NCBI RefSeq assembly: GCF_014196715.1
Contig: NZ_JACIEF010000004.1
Span: 372,001-436,000, forward strand
Reading direction: 5' to 3'
Length of the DNA: 64,000 nucleotides
Source: Pedobacter zeae
GTDB taxonomy: Bacteria > Bacteroidota > Bacteroidia > Sphingobacteriales > Sphingobacteriaceae
Shown here: positions 60,142-64,000 of the stretch, piece after piece
Layout: the number at the start of each line of letters is the position of its first letter
Position numbering within the stretch: the stretch's first letter is position 1
Notes under the pieces: generated by a model
Databases searched by the model: none
Told to the model about the DNA's origin: nothing
The model's input: only the letters and a program-made list of their open reading frames with translations
Program-made: the position numbers and the translations under genes

Positions 60142-60774
60142 ATGAACAACAACTACGATAAAATAGCCGCCTATTACGATACCTTAAGCCGTTTGGTGTT
60201 CTTTAAATCGCAGGTTAATGCACAGGTCAATCAACTTCAGTATCTTCCAAAAGATGGGTCAGTTTTAATTGTTGGTGGCGGAACAGGATGGATTTTGGAA
60301 GAAATTGCCAAAGTACATCCGGGTGGTTTAAAGATTGTTTACGTAGAAATATCGGGTAAAATGATTGCGCTTTCTCAAAAACGGAACTATAAAAATAACG
60401 CTGTTACATTTGTGAATATTGGTATTGAAGATTTTAAAACCGATGTGTCGTTTGATGTGATTTTAACGCCGTTTCTTTTCGATAATTTTGCTGAGCAGCG
60501 GGCTGCAAAAGTATTTGAACTCTTAAATACATACCTGAAAAATAATGGCCTGTGGTTTTTAGTCGATTTTTCGCTCCAAAACAACAATGGAAACTGGTGG
60601 AAATTGCTGCTGCTCAGATCTATGTATGGCTTTTTTAAATTACTCAGGATTGTAGAAGCCAATCAGCTAACGGATATGAACCCTTACTTTTTTAATGCAG
60701 GTTACCAGATTTTAGAGTTGCGTTCTTATTACCGCGGCTTCATAAAAGCAGCCATTTTTAAAAAAATAAAATGA
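60142..60774 (+). CDS. Class I SAM-dependent methyltransferase
   Basis: Cytosolic protein of 210 residues. MNNNYDKIAAYYDTLSRLVF is a typical MenG/UbiE-type beginning. The SAM-binding glycine motif is VLIVGGGTGWILEEIAKV at about residues 42-59, VYVEISGKMIALS is the acidic loop and FDVILTPFLFDNF the post-II motif. The C-terminal part (YRGFIKAAIFKKIK) is basic. The substrate is not clear; phospholipids, quinones and small aromatics are all possible. The start is placed at the ATG directly after the tandem repeats; an upstream ATG would be within the repeats. Confidence 0.88.
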   Translation: MNNNYDKIAAYYDTLSRLVFFKSQVNAQVNQLQYLPKDGSVLIVGGGTGWILEEIAKVHPGGLKIVYVEISGKMIALSQKRNYKNNAVTFVNIGIEDFKTDVSFDVILTPFLFDNFAEQRAAKVFELLNTYLKNNGLWFLVDFSLQNNNGNWWKLLLLRSMYGFFKLLRIVEANQLTDMNPYFFNAGYQILELRSYYRGFIKAAIFKKIK

Positions 60775-60842
60775 CATTTATTTAATGCATCTATGTTGCA
60801 TTTAAAAACAAAACCCGGATCTTTGTTTTAAAAGATAAGAAC

Positions 60843-61739
60843 ATGGATTTTGATGTCATTATAATCGGCGGCAGTTACGCAGGCTTATCTGCCGCATTAA
60901 CTTTGGGCCGTTCAACCCGGAATGTTTTGATAGTAGATGCCGGCAAGCCGTGTAACCGGCACACCCCACATTCACATAATTTTTTAACGCACGATGGCGA
61001 TCGGCCGGCTGATATTGCTAAAGCTGCAAAGGCAGAGGTACTGAAATATCCAACGGTAAAGTTTTTGGAGGGAAAAGTTATTTCGGCCAGGCGAATAGAT
61101 GCAGGTTTTACCATAGGTATAGAAAATGCCGGAAGCTTTACAACCCGGAAAGTCTTACTCGCCACTGGTTTAAAAGATACGCTGCCAGATATTAAAGGCT
61201 TGGCAGCATGCTGGGCCATTTCTGCCATACATTGCCCTTATTGCCATGGTTATGAAGTAAAAAATGAAAAAATAGCGTTGTTAATGAACGGTGATCATGC
61301 CTTCGATATGGCTAAAAATCTTCACCTTTGGAATAAAGATTTAACCATTTTAACCAATGGAAAATCCGGATTTACTGCCGAGCAGTCCGAAAAACTGAAA
61401 TCTAAATCGATTAGCATTTTAGAAGAGGAGGTTATTGAATTGAAACATCAAAATGGCCAGCTCCAGCATATTGTTTTTAAAAATGGCGGGAAGAGAGCTT
61501 TTAAAGCAATTTATATTAAACCCGAAATAAAACAGCACGTAAACTTTAACGAGCAGCTTGGATTTGAATTGACAGATCTGAAAACGATTAAGGTAAATGA
61601 GCAGCAGCAAACTACTGCAAGTGGCGTTTATGCTGCAGGAGATTGCACAACCCTGTTTAGGTCACTATCCTTCATTACAGCCACAGGAACTATGGCCGCC
61701 GTGATGATTAATAAGGAGCTTATTTCTGACGATTTTTGA
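60843..61739 (+). CDS. Thioredoxin-reductase-like FAD flavoprotein with CPYC centre
   Basis: A 298-residue cytosolic flavoprotein of the small TrxR family. DVIIIGGSYAGLSAALTLGR is the FAD dinucleotide motif, and the redox pair CPYC is at residues about 130-133 in IHCPYCHGYEV. VYAAGDCTTLFRSLS is the C-terminal FAD motif. Where TrxR has its NADPH site (GGGxSA), this protein has LLMNGDHAFDMAKNL, which keeps only part of the pattern. The CPYCHGYE context resembles the gliotoxin-oxidase-like GliT branch, in which NADPH binding is weak and O2 is the oxidant. Substrate and partner are unknown. It stands 68 bases after the methyltransferase gene. Confidence 0.87.
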   Translation: MDFDVIIIGGSYAGLSAALTLGRSTRNVLIVDAGKPCNRHTPHSHNFLTHDGDRPADIAKAAKAEVLKYPTVKFLEGKVISARRIDAGFTIGIENAGSFTTRKVLLATGLKDTLPDIKGLAACWAISAIHCPYCHGYEVKNEKIALLMNGDHAFDMAKNLHLWNKDLTILTNGKSGFTAEQSEKLKSKSISILEEEVIELKHQNGQLQHIVFKNGGKRAFKAIYIKPEIKQHVNFNEQLGFELTDLKTIKVNEQQQTTASGVYAAGDCTTLFRSLSFITATGTMAAVMINKELISDDF

Positions 61740-61753
61740 TTCCTCATCAGAAA

Positions 61754-61918
61754 TTAAAATAAAATTGCACCGATAATGGTAAGAATAAACATCGCTGCCA
61801 TTACGATTCTATCAGCAGTGATCCATTGCGCCCTGGTAAGTGGTGCTGCAATTTTTTTTACGGTTTCAGCTTTGTGCCTCGAAAGCCTGAAAACCGATGT
61901 GTCTAATTTAATAATCAT
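61754..61918 (-). CDS. Small single-pass membrane protein
   Basis: MIIKLDTSVFRLSRHKAETV is followed by a basic stretch and a hydrophobic segment VMAAMFILTIIGAILF at the end, 54 residues. The frame extends 15 codons further upstream to another ATG, but the sequence there is not conserved-looking. Tail-anchored small proteins like this are common in Bacteroidota and have no known function. Confidence 0.5.
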   Translation of the reverse strand: MIIKLDTSVFRLSRHKAETVKKIAAPLTRAQWITADRIVMAAMFILTIIGAILF

Positions 61919-62120
61919 GGGATAATGTTTAAATAAGGTCGACTTGATTAGGGCAAATCCCAAGCCAAAAAACTAGAAAAATGTTAAATTGTGGATAACT
62001 AACATTTTTTTCTTAATTAATTGATATTTATACGGTTGTAAATACTGCGTACCATTAAAAAGGCGACCAGGTTTGTATGAAATATCCAACAGCCCGATCG
62101 CCAAATGTGTATAGCCATGT

Positions 62121-63578
62121 TTATTCTAGACGACCGTTTTGTTCCGGTGTTGTATTTAATTTACTGTTTTTCCTGCCATAGCAGAAATAAATGGCTAAGC
62201 CAATAATTAACCACACCGCTAGTCTAACCCAGGTTTCCCAAGGTAAAAATACCATCATGGCAATGCAGGTTAAAATACCTAAAATAGGGATTAAGGGTAC
62301 CAGGGGAACCTTAAACGGGCGTTTGGCTTCAGGATTTGTTTTTCTTAAAATCAGGATGCCCACACAAACCATTAGGAAGGCCAGTAAGGTACCAATGCTG
62401 GTCATTTCACCAACAACATTCATCGGTACAAATGCGGCAAAAAGACCAATAAATAAGCAAAGAATAAGATTTGATTTATATGGCGTTTTAAATTTTGCAT
62501 GTACATCAGAGAACATTTTTGGTAATAATCCATCTTTACTGATGGAATAGAACATCCTCGATTGTGCCATTAAATCGATCAGGATTACCGAAGTATAGCC
62601 GATCAGAATGGCCAGGATAATGGCCTGACTTAACCAGGCATAAGGCGTTTTTTCGATGGCAATGGCTACGGGTGCACCGCTATTGGCAAATTCTTTATAA
62701 TTGGCCAGTCCTGTCATTACATGGCCGAATAATCCAAATAAAACGGTACAAACCAATAGCGAACCAATAATGCCGATCGGTAAATCTCTCGATGGGTTTT
62801 TGGTTTCCTGGGCCGAAGCCGCCACAGCATCAAAACCTATAAACACGAAAAATACCAGACCCGCACCACGTAATACACCACTCCAGCCAAACTGGCCAAA
62901 CGTTCCGGTATTTTCAGGGATATAAGGATGATAATTTGCAGGGTTTATATATTGCCAGCCTAAGGCAATAAAAACCAAAACTACGCCCACTTTAAGAAAT
63001 ACAATAATTCCGTTTACAATGGCTGAGCCTTTTGTGCCGCGTATGAGTATGGCCGACATCAATACCACAACCAGTGTTGCGGGGATATTAATAATGCCAT
63101 TAACGGTGGTACCATTGGCCAGTTTAGCGGTTTCGAAAGGGGATAAGGTTAACTGCGGAGGAAGATAAATGTGCAGGCTTGCCAGGAACTTGGTTAAATA
63201 CTGCGACCAGCTAATGGCCACTGTGGCACAACCTACAGAGTATTCCAATACCAAATCCCAGCCGATGATCCAGGCAAAAAGTTCGCCCATGGTAGCATAA
63301 GAATAGGTGTATGCACTTCCTGCAACCGGGATCATGGAGGCGAATTCTGCATAACAAAGTGCTGCAAAACCACAGCCTAATGCTGCAATTATAAACGATA
63401 GGGTTACCGCGGGTCCCGAATAATTAGCCGCTGCCAAACCTGTAATTGAAAATAAACCTGCACCCAGTGTGAGGCCAATGCCAATTAAAATCAGGTTTAC
63501 GGGGCCTAAGGTTCTTTTAAGCGCACCTTCGCCGCTTTCGTTTGCTTCAGCAACAATGCTGGCAATAGATTTTTTCAT
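62121..63578 (-). CDS. Amino acid permease (APC superfamily)
   Basis: A 485-residue inner-membrane transporter with 12-14 hydrophobic segments. LILIGIGLTLGAGLFSITGLAA is the first broken helix, with the GxG substrate motif, and GFAALCYAEFASMIPVAGSAYTYSYATMGEL is the characteristic APC loop. VFFVFIGFDAVAASAQETKNPSRDLPIGI is the conserved TM6 and following loop. The sequence is typical of the cationic amino acid transporter (CAT/YfnA) group found in Bacteroidota; substrate specificity is not readable. It stands alone near the right end of the window. Confidence 0.93.
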   Translation of the reverse strand: MKKSIASIVAEANESGEGALKRTLGPVNLILIGIGLTLGAGLFSITGLAAANYSGPAVTLSFIIAALGCGFAALCYAEFASMIPVAGSAYTYSYATMGELFAWIIGWDLVLEYSVGCATVAISWSQYLTKFLASLHIYLPPQLTLSPFETAKLANGTTVNGIINIPATLVVVLMSAILIRGTKGSAIVNGIIVFLKVGVVLVFIALGWQYINPANYHPYIPENTGTFGQFGWSGVLRGAGLVFFVFIGFDAVAASAQETKNPSRDLPIGIIGSLLVCTVLFGLFGHVMTGLANYKEFANSGAPVAIAIEKTPYAWLSQAIILAILIGYTSVILIDLMAQSRMFYSISKDGLLPKMFSDVHAKFKTPYKSNLILCLFIGLFAAFVPMNVVGEMTSIGTLLAFLMVCVGILILRKTNPEAKRPFKVPLVPLIPILGILTCIAMMVFLPWETWVRLAVWLIIGLAIYFCYGRKNSKLNTTPEQNGRLE

Positions 63579-64000
63579 TAAAATAAGTTAATTACGCAGC
63601 AAAATTATTAAAATATATTAAATCTATAGTATTTATATATTAATTCCGCTAAGCCCAAACATACTTATGTACCGCCTGACTTTAGCGGTCACAAACAATT
63701 TTTTGAAAACGTACCTGCTGCTTTTCATAGGTACTGTAGTTCCGCCATCGCTTGTAGTCCTCTCCCGATGAAAAATCGGGATGTGGGCTACCCGCTCTGT
63801 CGGGTTTATTTACAAAGGGTCGTTCTGGCATTATCCCCAAACCGTAAATAGGAATGCCAACCTTTTACACCTTAAACCTGATAGCGCCAGATAGCTCCCG
63901 ATTTTATCGAATATTTTATAAAGGATATCTAAATCGGGACTATAGGTAACAACAGAACTACAAGAGGTGAAGAACTACTGAGCTCAACTTAAAAATAACA
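63579..64000. other. Intergenic region rich in hairpins, to the window edge
   Basis: No gene is supported. It contains the inverted repeats CCGCTAA (63646) / TTAGCGG (63682), CCCGAT (63764) / ATCGGG (63775) and CCCGATTT (63897) / AAATCGGG (63931). The element 63749-63808 resembles 48118-48162. It may hold dispersed repeats or an unannotated RNA, but no known RNA family is recognised. Confidence 0.5.

Overview
The window comes from a Bacteroidota chromosome, most likely Pedobacter or a close relative in Sphingobacteriaceae. The evidence is an AT-rich base composition, promoters of the TTTG-N19-TAnnTTTG type with no clear Shine-Dalgarno sequences, an ECF sigma/FecR/STN gene trio, lipoproteins with short lipoboxes, an M61 peptidase with a PDZ domain, a DksA-like protein with a reduced zinc finger, an IleRS of the long type, and intergenic repeats of the kind scattered through Sphingobacteriaceae genomes. 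It is ordinary core and accessory chromosome. I see no prophage, conjugative element, insertion sequence, rRNA operon or CRISPR array.

Layout. 1-4000: the end of an HsdR-N-domain protein, htpG, a single-domain response regulator and an N-acetylglucosamine-kinase-type sugar kinase. 4292-9814: a three-gene RND efflux operon (adaptor, pump, TolC-like channel) on the minus strand. 10190-24571: M61 peptidase, small outer-membrane barrel, long-chain acyl-CoA ligase, TlpA-type thioredoxin, gamma-glutamyltransferase, a large GAF-domain protein of unknown function, a DUF885 peptidase-like protein, an OmpA-family protein and an unknown secreted protein. 24691-31324: a fatty-acid beta-oxidation operon (MarR regulator, FadN-type enzyme, thiolase, acyl-CoA dehydrogenase) interrupted by a four-helix-bundle gene with complementary flanks. 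31505-36681: two FKBP lipoproteins and a light-repair cluster (CPD photolyase, TIGR01777 epimerase-like protein, DASH cryptochrome). 36868-40992: sucA-sucB of the 2-oxoglutarate dehydrogenase complex. 41298-47406: DUF1080 and DUF4269 proteins and the ileS-dksA-like-lspA operon. 47490-50810: two small membrane proteins, a DUF6134 protein and two NAD(P)-dependent dehydrogenases. 50887-54315: sigma factor, anti-sigma and an STN/repeat-solenoid protein. 54416-57613: an MMPL-like RND transporter and recO. 57708-58440: two tRNA-Val genes, a frameshifted GIY-YIG gene and a decayed third tRNA copy. 58566-63578: VOC protein, UbiA-like membrane protein, methyltransferase, thioredoxin-reductase-like flavoprotein and an amino-acid permease.

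The points most worth following are: (1) the IleRS signature motif reads GIHH instead of HIGH, a swap reported for mupirocin-hyper-resistant IleRS2 enzymes; (2) the sigma/FecR operon whose third gene joins an STN signalling domain to about twelve 15-residue repeats and has no TonB-dependent receptor domains; (3) the four-helix-bundle gene in the beta-oxidation operon, whose complementary ends make it look like an mRNA counterpart of the 23S rRNA intervening sequences; (4) a family of 14-bp TTGATACTTAATAC-like repeats placed directly before start codons, in perfect five-copy tandem form before the methyltransferase gene; and (5) the triplicated tRNA-Val-plus-terminator unit with a decaying copy and a frameshifted GIY-YIG gene between copies.
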